The position numbers and the translations under genes were made by a program. Under the pieces are notes generated by a model that did no database searches, was not told the DNA's origin, and was given only the letters and a program-made list of their open reading frames with translations. 23,172 nucleotides of DNA from an uncultured Eubacteriales bacterium (lineage in GTDB: Bacteria > Bacillota > Clostridia > Oscillospirales > UBA644): the NCBI GenBank assembly GCA_934481505.1, contig CAKSPP010000002.1, positions 1 through 23,172 of the forward strand, given 5' to 3'. Positions 14,401-21,323 of this stretch are shown piece after piece (the first letter of the stretch is position 1; each line of letters starts with the position of its first letter).

Positions 14401-14682
14401 ATGGATGATGTCGACAGGGGCAGTATAGTTTTGTCGCTTGCAGGCCACGACCGAGCGAGATTTTTCATCGTCGTAGGCAAGGAAGAGGAAAATTATCTAC
14501 TTTTGGCTGACGGAAAATTCAGACCCGTTGCGAACCCAAAGAAAAAAAAGATAAAGCATTGCAAATTCATCAAAGCCGTCGCGAGCGAACGTCTCACAGA
14601 AAAACTCAAAAACGGCGAAAGAGTAAGCGATGCGGATTTAAGAAAAGCTTTGAAATTGTTCTTGAAAGAGGAGGTTATTTAG
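14401..14682 (+). CDS. KOW-domain RNA-binding protein (L14e/L6e/L27e-like)
   Basis: A 93-residue basic protein with a KOW-type start (GSIVLSLAGHDRARFFIVVG, about 7-26) and a lysine-rich stretch NPKKKKIKHCKF at 45-56. The C-terminal part is mostly helical and charged. Proteins of this type sit between map and infA in many Bacillota and resemble the KOW module of archaeal and eukaryotic L14e, but their role is unproven. Binding to rRNA or to the ribosome is a fair inference from the domain and the operon. AGGAGG at 14386-14391 lies 9 nt upstream. The 37-nt gap after map is larger than its neighbours. Confidence 0.85.
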   Translation: MDDVDRGSIVLSLAGHDRARFFIVVGKEEENYLLLADGKFRPVANPKKKKIKHCKFIKAVASERLTEKLKNGERVSDADLRKALKLFLKEEVI

Positions 14683-14683
14683 T

Positions 14684-14914
14684 TTGGCAAAAGACGGATT
14701 GATAGAATTCGAAGGAACCGTTGTTGACGTTCTTCCGAAAACGACATTTACGGTCGAACTTTCGAACGGACACAAGATAACGGCGTATATTTCCGGTAAA
14801 CTCAGAGTGAATAACATCAGAATTCTTCTCGGAGACAAGGTTACCGTTGAAATGTCACCAAACGATCTTTCTCAGGGCAGAATAATCTGGCGTGGTAAAA
14901 AAGCCGACGCCTAA
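14684..14914 (+). CDS. infA: Translation initiation factor IF-1, TTG start
   Basis: Blocks the A site of the 30S subunit during initiation. The 76-residue product is one S1/OB fold, MAKDGLIEFEGTVVDVLPK at the start and VTVEMSPNDLSQGRIIWRGKK at the end. The initiation codon is TTG at 14684. It is supported by AGAGGAGG ending at 14674, 9 nt upstream, by the match of the next residues (AKDGLIE) to the family N-terminus, and by the lack of any nearby ATG that would keep the first strand. It begins one base after the stop of the KOW gene. Confidence 0.96.
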   Translation: MAKDGLIEFEGTVVDVLPKTTFTVELSNGHKITAYISGKLRVNNIRILLGDKVTVEMSPNDLSQGRIIWRGKKADA

Positions 14915-14949
14915 TTTATAAGGCACGAGGTGCCAAAGGAGGTATTATT

Positions 14950-15063
14950 ATGAAGGTGCGTCCTTCTGTAAAACCCATGTGCGATAAATGTAAGGTTATC
15001 AAGCGTAAAGGCAAAGTTATGGTAATTTGTAAAGACCCGAAGCATAAGCAGAAGCAGGGTTAA
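14950..15063 (+). CDS. rpmJ: 50S ribosomal protein L36 (bL36), zinc form
   Basis: The smallest large-subunit protein, 37 residues, beginning MKVRPSVKPMCDKCKVIKRKG. The zinc ligands C11, C14, C27 and H32 are all present, so this is the standard zinc form and not the zinc-free paralogue. AAAGGAGG lies 8 nt before the ATG. A small perfect hairpin GGCAC/GTGCC (14922-14926, 14930-14934) with a GAG loop sits directly before that site. Confidence 0.97.
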   Translation: MKVRPSVKPMCDKCKVIKRKGKVMVICKDPKHKQKQG

Positions 15064-15087
15064 TAAAACGGAGGTGTATTTGACAGT

Positions 15088-15456
15088 ATGGCAAGAATAG
15101 CCGGTGTTGATTTGCCCAACAACAAAAGAGTGGAATACGCTCTCACCTATATCTACGGTATAGGCGTAAGCAAATCAAATGAAATACTCGCAGCAACAGG
15201 TATCAATCCCGATACCAGAGCAAAAGACTTAACAGACGACGATATAGCAAAACTTCGTGAATATATCGACCACAATGTAACCGTCGAAGGTGACCTCAGA
15301 AGAGACGTCGCTCTTAACATCAAGAGACTTGTCGAAATCGGATGTTACAGAGGCGTTCGTCACAGAAAGGGTCTTCCCGTCAGAGGTCAGAGAACAAAGA
15401 CCAACGCGAGAACCCGCAAAGGACCTACCAAGACCGTTGCGAACAAAAAGAAATAA
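15088..15456 (+). CDS. rpsM: 30S ribosomal protein S13 (uS13)
   Basis: Contacts the P-site tRNA and bridges to L5 at the subunit interface. The 122-residue product begins MARIAGVDLPNNKRVEYALTYIYGIG and has the C-terminal signature RHRKGLPVRGQRTKTNARTRKGP. GGAGGTG lies about 11-13 nt upstream of the ATG, slightly farther than usual. It opens the alpha-operon part of the cluster, which is continuous with the spc part here. Confidence 0.97.
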   Translation: MARIAGVDLPNNKRVEYALTYIYGIGVSKSNEILAATGINPDTRAKDLTDDDIAKLREYIDHNVTVEGDLRRDVALNIKRLVEIGCYRGVRHRKGLPVRGQRTKTNARTRKGPTKTVANKKK

Positions 15457-15471
15457 GGAGGATAGATATAA

Positions 15472-15870
15472 ATGGCTAAAGTTGTTAAGAAAACTGCCGT
15501 CAAAAGACGCAGAGACAGAAAAAACATTGACAGAGGCGCAGCTCATATCTGTTCTTCCTTCAATAACACTATTGTTACCATCACCGACGTAAACGGCAAC
15601 GCTATTTCCTGGGCGTCCGCAGGCGGACTCGGCTTCAAGGGTTCCAAGAAGTCCACTCCGTTCGCAGCTCAGATGGCTGCCGAAACCGCTGCAAAGGCTG
15701 CTATGGACCACGGTATGAAAACCGTCGAAGTTTTTGTTAAAGGCCCCGGCACCGGTCGTGAAGCCGCTATAAGAGCTCTCCAGACCGCAGGTCTCGAAGT
15801 AACAATGATCAAGGACGTAACTCCCATTCCTCACAATGGCTGCCGTCCTCCCAAGAGACGTAGAGTATAA
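15472..15870 (+). CDS. rpsK: 30S ribosomal protein S11 (uS11)
   Basis: Lies on the platform near the E site and the Shine-Dalgarno helix. The 132-residue product contains GAAHICSSFNNTIVTITD, the GFKGSKKSTPFAAQMAAE segment and the ending TPIPHNGCRPPKRRRV, all diagnostic. AAGGAGG lies 10-11 nt upstream. Length is normal. Confidence 0.98.
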   Translation: MAKVVKKTAVKRRRDRKNIDRGAAHICSSFNNTIVTITDVNGNAISWASAGGLGFKGSKKSTPFAAQMAAETAAKAAMDHGMKTVEVFVKGPGTGREAAIRALQTAGLEVTMIKDVTPIPHNGCRPPKRRRV

Positions 15871-15890
15871 GCAGGAGGTAGAAGAAATAT

Positions 15891-16523
15891 ATGGCTAGAT
15901 ATACCGGTGCGGTCTGCAAACTTTGCAGACGCGAACATCAGAAACTTTTCCTCAAAGGCGAAAAGTGCTACTCCGCAAAGTGCCCGATCGCTCAGAACAG
16001 AGGAATCCCCGGTCAGCATGGTGCACGTCGCCATAAGCTCACCGAATACGGCGTTCAGCTTCGTGAAAAACAGAAGGCTAAGAGATTTTACGGCGTTCTC
16101 GAAAAGCAGTTCGCTCATTACTATGAATTGGCAAGCAAGAAACCCGGCGTAACCGGTGATAACTTGATGCAGATTCTCGAAACCCGTCTTGACAACGTTG
16201 TCTATCGTCTCGGTTTCGCGGTTTCCCGTGCAGAGGCAAGACAGCTTATCATCCACGGTCACTTCACCGTCAACGGTGCTAAAGTCGATATTCCGTCCTA
16301 CCTTATCAAAGAGGGCGATGTTATAGCTATCAAAGAAAAGAGCAAGGATTCCGTTAAAATCAAGGCTGTTCTTGAATCCACCGAGTCCAAACCCCTTCCG
16401 AAGTGGCTTGAATGCGACAGAGCAAACAATGCTTACGTTGGTAAGGTCGTCGCTCTTCCGACTATCGAAGATGTCGATCTTCCCCTCGAAGTTCACCTTA
16501 TTGTCGAGTTGTACTCCAAATAA
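15891..16523 (+). CDS. rpsD: 30S ribosomal protein S4 (uS4), zinc form
   Basis: A primary 16S rRNA binder and mRNA-entry protein. The 210-residue product has four cysteines, C9, C12, C26 and C31, at the N-terminus, the zinc site kept in many Gram-positive S4 proteins. The S4 RNA-binding domain follows (RLDNVVYRLGFAVSRAEARQLIIHGHFTVNG, about 98-128). In Bacillus subtilis rpsD is a separate gene under S4 autocontrol. Here it lies between rpsK and rpoA, as in Escherichia coli and many Clostridia. GCAGGAGG precedes the start. Confidence 0.97.
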   Translation: MARYTGAVCKLCRREHQKLFLKGEKCYSAKCPIAQNRGIPGQHGARRHKLTEYGVQLREKQKAKRFYGVLEKQFAHYYELASKKPGVTGDNLMQILETRLDNVVYRLGFAVSRAEARQLIIHGHFTVNGAKVDIPSYLIKEGDVIAIKEKSKDSVKIKAVLESTESKPLPKWLECDRANNAYVGKVVALPTIEDVDLPLEVHLIVELYSK

Positions 16524-16622
16524 TCGCTTTTTGGTTATTCGGAAACCGGATATATTTTTAAGAATTATCCGCCACATTATTGACAAACCGATGCTCTGCT
16601 GCATCGAGAAAGGGTGCGTTTT
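16524..16622 (+). promoter_or_regulatory. 99-nt gap before rpoA with two hairpins
   Basis: The second-longest gap in the ribosomal cluster. CGGATA and TATCCG close an AT-rich stem around 16547-16572. CGATGC (16589-16594) pairs perfectly with GCATCG (16601-16606), directly before the rpoA ribosome binding site AAAGGG. There is no U-tract and no convincing promoter. A role in setting the level of alpha relative to ribosomal proteins, or an RNA-processing site, is possible. Confidence 0.45.
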
Positions 16623-17576
16623 ATGATAGAAATAGAAAAGCCGACAATCGAAGAAGTTGAAATAGCCGAAGACGGTACCTACGGCAAATTCGTCGTCGAA
16701 CCTCTTGAAAGAGGCTACGGTATCACTCTCGGCAACTCACTCAGAAGAATATTGCTTTCTTCCCTGCAGGGTGCTGCGGTCACCTCTTTGAAAATCGACG
16801 GTGTCCAGCACGAATTTTCGACAATCCCCGGAGTCAAGGAAGATGTCACCGAAATAGTTCTCAACATGAAAGGTCTTATCACAAGACTTCACGGCGGCAA
16901 AGCCTCAAAGTTCGCTTATATCGAAGTGAACGACGAGGGCGAAATAACCGCTGCCGATATCAAGGCTGACGCCGATATCGAGATTCTCAATCCCGATATG
17001 CATATCGCAACGCTTACCAAAAAGACCCGCTTCTATATGGAGATAACTATCGGAATGGGCAGAGGCTATGTTTCTGCCGATAAGAACAAACCTGCTTCGG
17101 CACCTATCGGTCTTATCGCAATAGACTCGTCTCACTCCCCCGTCACAAAGGTCAACTACACGATCGAAAACACCCGTGTAGGTCAGATCACCGACTACGA
17201 CAAACTTACTCTTGAAGTTTGGACTAACGGAAGCGTTTCCGCCAAAACCGCGGTTTCTCTCTCCGCCAAAATCATGAGCGAGCATCTGTCCCTCTTCGTC
17301 AACCTTGCGGAAGACGCCGAGGTCGGAGACGATGTCTGGAAGGGCGACAGCAACGAAAGCAAAGAAAAGATTCTCAATATGACGATTGAAGAACTCGACC
17401 TCTCGGTCCGTTCCTTCAACTGTCTGAAGAGAGCCGGCATAAATACCGTTTACGACCTTATCAACAAGTCTCCCGAAGACATGATGAGAGTCCGTAACCT
17501 CGGTAAAAAATCGCTCGAAGAAGTTATCGTCAAACTTGAATCTTTCGGTTTGAACTTTATGGATGAAAAGGAATAG
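16623..17576 (+). CDS. rpoA: DNA-directed RNA polymerase subunit alpha
   Basis: The assembly platform of RNA polymerase and contact point for UP elements and activators. The 317-residue product begins MIEIEKPTIEEVEIAEDGTYGKFVVEPLERGYGITLGNSLRRILLSS. The dimerising N-terminal domain covers about 1-230. After a short linker the C-terminal domain (about 245-317) shows ELDLSVRSFNCLKRAGI and VRNLGKKSLEEV, including the DNA-contacting arginine. GTG at 16614 would add three residues. ATG at 16623 is preferred because AAAGGG lies 9 nt before it and Bacillus alpha starts MIEIEKP. Confidence 0.98.
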   Translation: MIEIEKPTIEEVEIAEDGTYGKFVVEPLERGYGITLGNSLRRILLSSLQGAAVTSLKIDGVQHEFSTIPGVKEDVTEIVLNMKGLITRLHGGKASKFAYIEVNDEGEITAADIKADADIEILNPDMHIATLTKKTRFYMEITIGMGRGYVSADKNKPASAPIGLIAIDSSHSPVTKVNYTIENTRVGQITDYDKLTLEVWTNGSVSAKTAVSLSAKIMSEHLSLFVNLAEDAEVGDDVWKGDSNESKEKILNMTIEELDLSVRSFNCLKRAGINTVYDLINKSPEDMMRVRNLGKKSLEEVIVKLESFGLNFMDEKE

Positions 17577-17594
17577 GAAGGAGGCCTCTTTGAA

Positions 17595-17936
17595 ATGGGT
17601 ACACGCAAACTTGGCAGAAAGACTGACCATAGAATAGCGATGCTCCGCGGAATGGTAACCTATCTTCTCGAAAACGGACAGATAGAAACCACCGCTACCA
17701 GAGCAAAAGAAGTTCGCAGTCTTGCCGAAAAAATGATAACACTCGGAAAAACGAACACACTCCACGCAAAAAGACAGGCAATGAGCTTTATTACAAAAGA
17801 AGACGTCGTCAAAAAACTCTTTGACGAGATCTCTCCGAAGTATGCTGACCGTAACGGCGGTTATACAAGAATAATAAAGACAGGCCCCCGTCGCGGTGAC
17901 GCCGCTGAAATGGCGATCATCTCGCTCGTAGACTGA
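17595..17936 (+). CDS. rplQ: 50S ribosomal protein L17 (bL17)
   Basis: Located near the tunnel exit. The 113-residue product begins MGTRKLGRKTDHRIAMLRGMVTYLLENGQIETTATRAKE, the signature N-terminus, and ends with TRIIKTGPRRGDAAEMAIISLVD. GGAAGGAGG lies upstream. It is the last gene of the cluster. The ecfA/ecfT, truA, rplM and rpsI genes that follow rplQ in many Bacillota are absent here, and terminators follow within 20 nt. Confidence 0.98.
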   Translation: MGTRKLGRKTDHRIAMLRGMVTYLLENGQIETTATRAKEVRSLAEKMITLGKTNTLHAKRQAMSFITKEDVVKKLFDEISPKYADRNGGYTRIIKTGPRRGDAAEMAIISLVD

Positions 17937-17954
17937 TATTCGTTATATAAATAA

Positions 17955-17988
17955 AGGGAGAGCACATGGTGCTCTCCCTGATTTTTTT
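17955..17988 (+). terminator. Terminator of the ribosomal operon
   Basis: An 11-bp perfect stem, AGGGAGAGCAC (17955-17965) with GTGCTCTCCCT (17969-17979), has a 3-nt loop and is followed by GA and seven T. It starts 18 nt after the rplQ stop. This is the strongest terminator in the window. Confidence 0.95.
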
Positions 17989-18060
17989 GTCCGAAAGCCC
18001 GCCCAACGGGTTTTCGGCAACAAATATCTTTTTGCACTATACGCTCTCCCTGATTTTTTG
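17971..18060 (+). repeat. Direct repeat of the terminator 3' arm plus T-tract
   Basis: The string GCTCTCCCTGATTTTTT at 17971-17987 recurs at 18043-18059, 72 bp downstream. It carries the 3' arm and U-tract of the rplQ terminator without a second 5' arm. The same 5' arm (GGGAGAGC, 17956-17963) could pair with either copy, giving two alternative terminators. It looks like a duplication remnant. Confidence 0.75.
17991..18017. other. Second strong hairpin behind the rplQ terminator
   Basis: CCGAAAGCCCG (17991-18001) pairs along all 11 bases (one G-U) with CGGGTTTTCGG (18007-18017) around a CCCAA loop. No U-tract follows directly on either strand, so it is not a classical terminator. It may block 3' exonucleases or act as a backup pause. 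Confidence 0.6.
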
Positions 18061-18084
18061 TATGATATGCATTTAGTATAAGAA

Positions 18085-18118
18085 AAAGAAAAGCACCTGT
18101 TGTCAGGTGCTTTTCTTT
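18085..18118 (-). terminator. Bidirectional terminator between the convergent operons
   Basis: AAAGAAAAGCACCTG (18085-18099) and CAGGTGCTTTTCTTT (18104-18118) form a perfect 15-bp stem with a 4-nt loop. On the minus strand the stem runs into a T-rich stretch, and on the plus strand also. It ends the guaB-rarA-nth-prmA transcript and overlaps the last codons of the HPt-like gene. Confidence 0.88.
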
Positions 18119-18462
18119 ATCGTCAAATAATTTTTCAATCTATCTTTTTCGGAAAGGAGGGCGGTCATATCTTCAATCGACTGTTTGAGGTGGCCGTCGG
18201 AAAGAGAGGAACGCAGTTTCTTCGTTTTCTCCGAAATTTCCGTAAGTCCGAGAATTTCGGAAAACTCTTCGATAAAAGCGGCAATCTTATCGGCGTTTTT
18301 CATGCTGCCGCCGCGAACCGCAAGTTCAAGCTTTTCGAAAGACGGGTCGTTCAGAAATTTTTGCAGGCAGGAAAGATAAAACTTTTCGTCGCCGCCGTAA
18401 TTCTTTATTGCCCTGTCGGGTTTTGCTCCGTATTTCCGCAAAAGAAAAATTTCGCTTCGCAT
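18103..18462 (-). CDS. HPt-domain-like protein lacking the phospho-acceptor histidine
   Basis: A 119-residue helical protein. Residues 10-50 (RKYGAKPDRAI, then YGGDEKFYLSCLQKFLNDPSFEKLELAV) closely follow the start of stand-alone histidine phosphotransfer (HPt) domains of Bacillota. The later LGLTEISEKTKKLRSSL fits their third helix. Where HPt proteins have the AHTLKG motif, this one reads AAFIEE (61-66): the histidine is Ala62, and the Lys and Gly are lost too. It therefore probably binds a partner rather than relays phosphate. The ATG at 18462 is preferred over an upstream TTG at 18480 because GAGGG lies 6 nt before it and it begins one base after the prmA stop. Its last codons lie in the terminator. 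The HPt assignment rests on sequence pattern alone. Confidence 0.6.
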   Translation of the reverse strand: MRSEIFLLRKYGAKPDRAIKNYGGDEKFYLSCLQKFLNDPSFEKLELAVRGGSMKNADKIAAFIEEFSEILGLTEISEKTKKLRSSLSDGHLKQSIEDMTALLSEKDRLKNYLTIKKST

Positions 18463-18463
18463 A

Positions 18464-19396
18464 TTATGCCCTCGCGACAATGCAGTTCCAGCCGCGTTTT
18501 TCGGCGACTTCTTCGACCGTGAAGCCGTTGTCTTTCAATGCCTTTTCAACCTCGCCGCACCTCTCGCGGATTATTCCCGAAAGGATAAAATACGCTCCGG
18601 GGGCGGTGTGTTCCTTTATAAAGGAACAAATTCTGATAAGCACGTCGGCGACGATATTTGCGACAACGACATTGTAACCTTTGCCGACAAAATCGAAAAT
18701 TTCGCTTCCTTTTTCAAGGACATTCCCCGTTTGTGCTCTGAAAATGCCGTCAAATTTGTTGAGTGCGGCGTTTTCTTTTGAAATTTTCACGGCGTTCGGG
18801 TCGATATCCACGGCGTCGACGGCGGAAGCTCCGAGTAAGAGCGACGCTATCGAAAGAATGCCGCTGCCGCAGCCGAGGTCAAGGACTTTGTCGCCTTTTT
18901 TGACGGTTTCCTGCAATTTTTCAACGCAAAGGGAGGTCGTTTCGTGGTTTCCCGTTCCGAAAGCGACTCCCGGGTCAATTCGGAGAATCGTTTCGCCGTC
19001 GGCGGCTTTGTAATCTTCCCATTCGGGAACAACGGTGATATTTTTTATTTTCAGCGGCTTATAATATTGTTTCCAGTTGTTTGCGAAATCGTCCTCCTCG
19101 ACCTTGTTTTCCATAACCTCAAACGCGATATTTTCGGCGTCGAAACGGGTTTTTATAAAGTCGAGGCAGGCTGAAACGTCGATATGCTCCGCAAAATAGA
19201 TATGCAGAAGAACGGTGTCTTTATCTTTTTTCAGGAGTTCTTCGTCGATAAGTGCGAAATTCTTGACCAAAGGACACTCTTCAAGGTCGGAATAGTCCTC
19301 GGTGTAAATTCCGCCGATATCGAGAAGCGAAACGATTGCAGTGGCGGTCTCTTCGTCCGAAGTTTTTATTTTAAGAATTATTTCTTTGTATTGCAT
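18464..19396 (-). CDS. prmA: Ribosomal protein L11 methyltransferase
   Basis: Trimethylates L11 using S-adenosylmethionine. The 310-residue product has the N-terminal substrate domain (about 1-60), then the linker ending at FANNWKQYYKP (104-114). The class-I methyltransferase core follows, with DPGVAFGTGNHETT (141-154), VLDLGCGSGILSIA (171-184), the acidic VDIDP (196-200) and VVANIVADVL (244-253), where other members have NIL. AGGGAG lies 8 nt upstream. The start overlaps the end of nth by 19 nt. Confidence 0.95.
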   Translation of the reverse strand: MQYKEIILKIKTSDEETATAIVSLLDIGGIYTEDYSDLEECPLVKNFALIDEELLKKDKDTVLLHIYFAEHIDVSACLDFIKTRFDAENIAFEVMENKVEEDDFANNWKQYYKPLKIKNITVVPEWEDYKAADGETILRIDPGVAFGTGNHETTSLCVEKLQETVKKGDKVLDLGCGSGILSIASLLLGASAVDAVDIDPNAVKISKENAALNKFDGIFRAQTGNVLEKGSEIFDFVGKGYNVVVANIVADVLIRICSFIKEHTAPGAYFILSGIIRERCGEVEKALKDNGFTVEEVAEKRGWNCIVARA

Positions 19397-20031
19397 TTCT
19401 TTTTCTCCCTGTCTTTATAAAACTTACAGTAGCCCGAAATAAAGCAGTTTTCGCAGTCGGGGTTCTGCGATTTGCAGACCTTTCTGCCATGGGCGACCAT
19501 CGCGTGGGAATAGTGAAAACCGGTGTTTTCGGGCAGAATTTTTTTGAGCGTTTTTTCGACGACAACGGGATTTTCCGACGAACAAAGTCCGAGACGGTTC
19601 GAAAGGCGGATGCAGTGGGTGTCGGCAATGACGACCGACGGGTCTCCGTAAATTTCGCCCATCATAAGGTTCGCGATTTTTCTGCCGACTCCCGGAAGAG
19701 AACAGAATTCTTCGAGCGTTTCTGGGAATTTCCCCGTCTCTTCAAGTTTTTTCGCCGCGGCGATAATATCTCTTGCCTTGGTGCGGTAAAGTCCGCAGGA
19801 AAAAATCATTTTTTCGAGTTCTTCGCGGTCGGCGTTCGCAAAATCCGAAACCGTTTTATACTTTTTGAAAAGCTCTTTGCAGACGATGTTTACCCTTACG
19901 TCGGTGCATTGAGCCGAGAGCCTCGACGCGACAAGCAGTTCGAGAGGCGACGAAAAATCAAGTGCGCACTTGACATCGGGATATTCCGCAAAAACCTTGT
20001 CTATAAATTCCGGAATCTCACTTTTTTTCAT
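19378..20031 (-). CDS. nth: Endonuclease III (DNA glycosylase/AP lyase)
   Basis: Removes oxidised pyrimidines and cleaves abasic sites in base excision repair. The 217-residue product has the helix-hairpin-helix LPGVGRKIAN (112-121) with catalytic Lys118, the catalytic Asp137 in ADTH, and a C-terminal [4Fe-4S] site: C186, C193, C196 and C202 in the exact C-x6-C-x2-C-x5-C spacing. QCTD at 41-44 replaces the common QTTD. The start overlaps the rarA end by 14 nt, so it is probably translated by coupling. The basic tail is a little longer than usual. Confidence 0.96.
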   Translation of the reverse strand: MKKSEIPEFIDKVFAEYPDVKCALDFSSPLELLVASRLSAQCTDVRVNIVCKELFKKYKTVSDFANADREELEKMIFSCGLYRTKARDIIAAAKKLEETGKFPETLEEFCSLPGVGRKIANLMMGEIYGDPSVVIADTHCIRLSNRLGLCSSENPVVVEKTLKKILPENTGFHYSHAMVAHGRKVCKSQNPDCENCFISGYCKFYKDREKKKCNTKK

Positions 20032-21301
20032 TTTTAACCTCGTCCCAATAGCGTTTTGCCGCCTGTTCGGTCTTGTTTTCGCCGAATTCGTAATATTTCG
20101 CGTTTTTTATCGCGTCGGGCAGATACTGCTGCTTTACATAGTGGTTCGGGAAGTTGTGCGGATATTTGTAGCCGATACCGTGTCCGAGTTTTGAAGAGCC
20201 TTTGTAGTGCGAATCGAGAAGATACGGCGGAATTTCGTATATTTCTTTGTTTTTAAGGTCGGAAATCGCGGCGTCTATCGCACAGATAACCGAATTCGAT
20301 TTCGGGGCGGTCGCAAGCAGAATTACCGCTTCCGCAAGGGGAATACGGGCTTCGGGAAGACCGAGCTGCAAGGCGGCGTCAACGCAGGATTTCGTTATCG
20401 TTATCGCCTGAGGATAGGCAAGTCCTATGTCTTCGGCTGCTATTACGAGAAGCCTGCGGCAAAGCGACGGCAAATCTCCTCCCTCCATAATTCTTGCGGC
20501 GTAGTGCAGGGCGGCGTTTTCGTCCGAGCCTCTTATCGATTTCTGCAAAGCCGACAGTGCGTCATAGTGTCCGTCGCCGTCCCTGTCATATTTCATATTG
20601 CTCTTCTGGGCAAGGGCCTTTGCTTTTTCGAGAGTTACCGAAACGGTCTTCTGACCTACTTTGAAAGCCGTCAAAAGCTCGACGGTGTTCATCGCTTTCC
20701 TTACATCGCCTCCGCAGGCGGTCGCAAGGTGCTTTATAACGCCGTCTTCGATTTCAAACTTGATTTTCGGGTTTTCGTTCTGAACGAATTCGAAAGCACG
20801 CTTTACCGCTTTTTCCATTTCCCTTTTGTCTATCGGGCGGAATTCGAAAACCGTCGAACGGGAAAGGATAGCGTTATAAACATAAAAATACGGGTTTTCG
20901 GTCGTCGAAGCTATAAGCGTTATGTCTCCGTTTTCGATAAATTGGAGAAAAATCTGCTGCTGCTTTTTGTTGAAATACTGAATCTCGTCGAGATATAAAA
21001 CTATCCCGTTTTCGTTTTGAAGAGAGCCTATTTCGGCGATTATATCCTTTATGTCGGAGGTCGAAGCGGTCGTCGCGTTGAGTTTATAAAGCGTTTTTCT
21101 CGTCTGCGACGCAATTATGTAGGCGAGAGTTGTCTTGCCTATCCCCGAACTGCCGTAGAAAATCATATTCGGGATATTTCCGCTCTCAATTATCGTTCTT
21201 AAAGGCATCCCCCTGCCGAGGAGATGCTTTTGTCCGACCATATCGTCTATGGTTGTCGGACGCATTTTAACGGCAAGGGGGATTTTTTTAATATCGGACA
21301 T
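20018..21301 (-). CDS. rarA: Replication-associated recombination protein A (AAA+ ATPase)
   Basis: A clamp-loader-like AAA+ protein (MgsA/RarA, related to eukaryotic WRNIP1) that acts at stalled replication forks. The 427-residue product starts MSDIKKIPLAVKMRPTTIDDMVGQ. Walker A is GSSGIGKT (50-57), Walker B is VLYLDEIQ (101-108), and sensor 1 lies in ASTTENPYF (131-139). The C-terminal oligomerisation domain follows, with RGSDENAALHYAARIMEGGD and the LDSHYKGSSKLGHG ending. The open frame continues 79 codons upstream into guaB. The ATG at 21301 is chosen from family similarity and AAAGGTG about 10 nt upstream. It lies 22 nt after guaB. Confidence 0.95.
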   Translation of the reverse strand: MSDIKKIPLAVKMRPTTIDDMVGQKHLLGRGMPLRTIIESGNIPNMIFYGSSGIGKTTLAYIIASQTRKTLYKLNATTASTSDIKDIIAEIGSLQNENGIVLYLDEIQYFNKKQQQIFLQFIENGDITLIASTTENPYFYVYNAILSRSTVFEFRPIDKREMEKAVKRAFEFVQNENPKIKFEIEDGVIKHLATACGGDVRKAMNTVELLTAFKVGQKTVSVTLEKAKALAQKSNMKYDRDGDGHYDALSALQKSIRGSDENAALHYAARIMEGGDLPSLCRRLLVIAAEDIGLAYPQAITITKSCVDAALQLGLPEARIPLAEAVILLATAPKSNSVICAIDAAISDLKNKEIYEIPPYLLDSHYKGSSKLGHGIGYKYPHNFPNHYVKQQYLPDAIKNAKYYEFGENKTEQAAKRYWDEVKNEKK

Positions 21302-21323
21302 TTTATAACAACACCTTTTCAGA

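Noticed and set aside
16580..16608. TTGACA at 16580-16585 as an rpoA promoter.
   Set aside because: No -10-like hexamer lies 16-18 nt downstream; the sequence there is part of the GCATCG stem.
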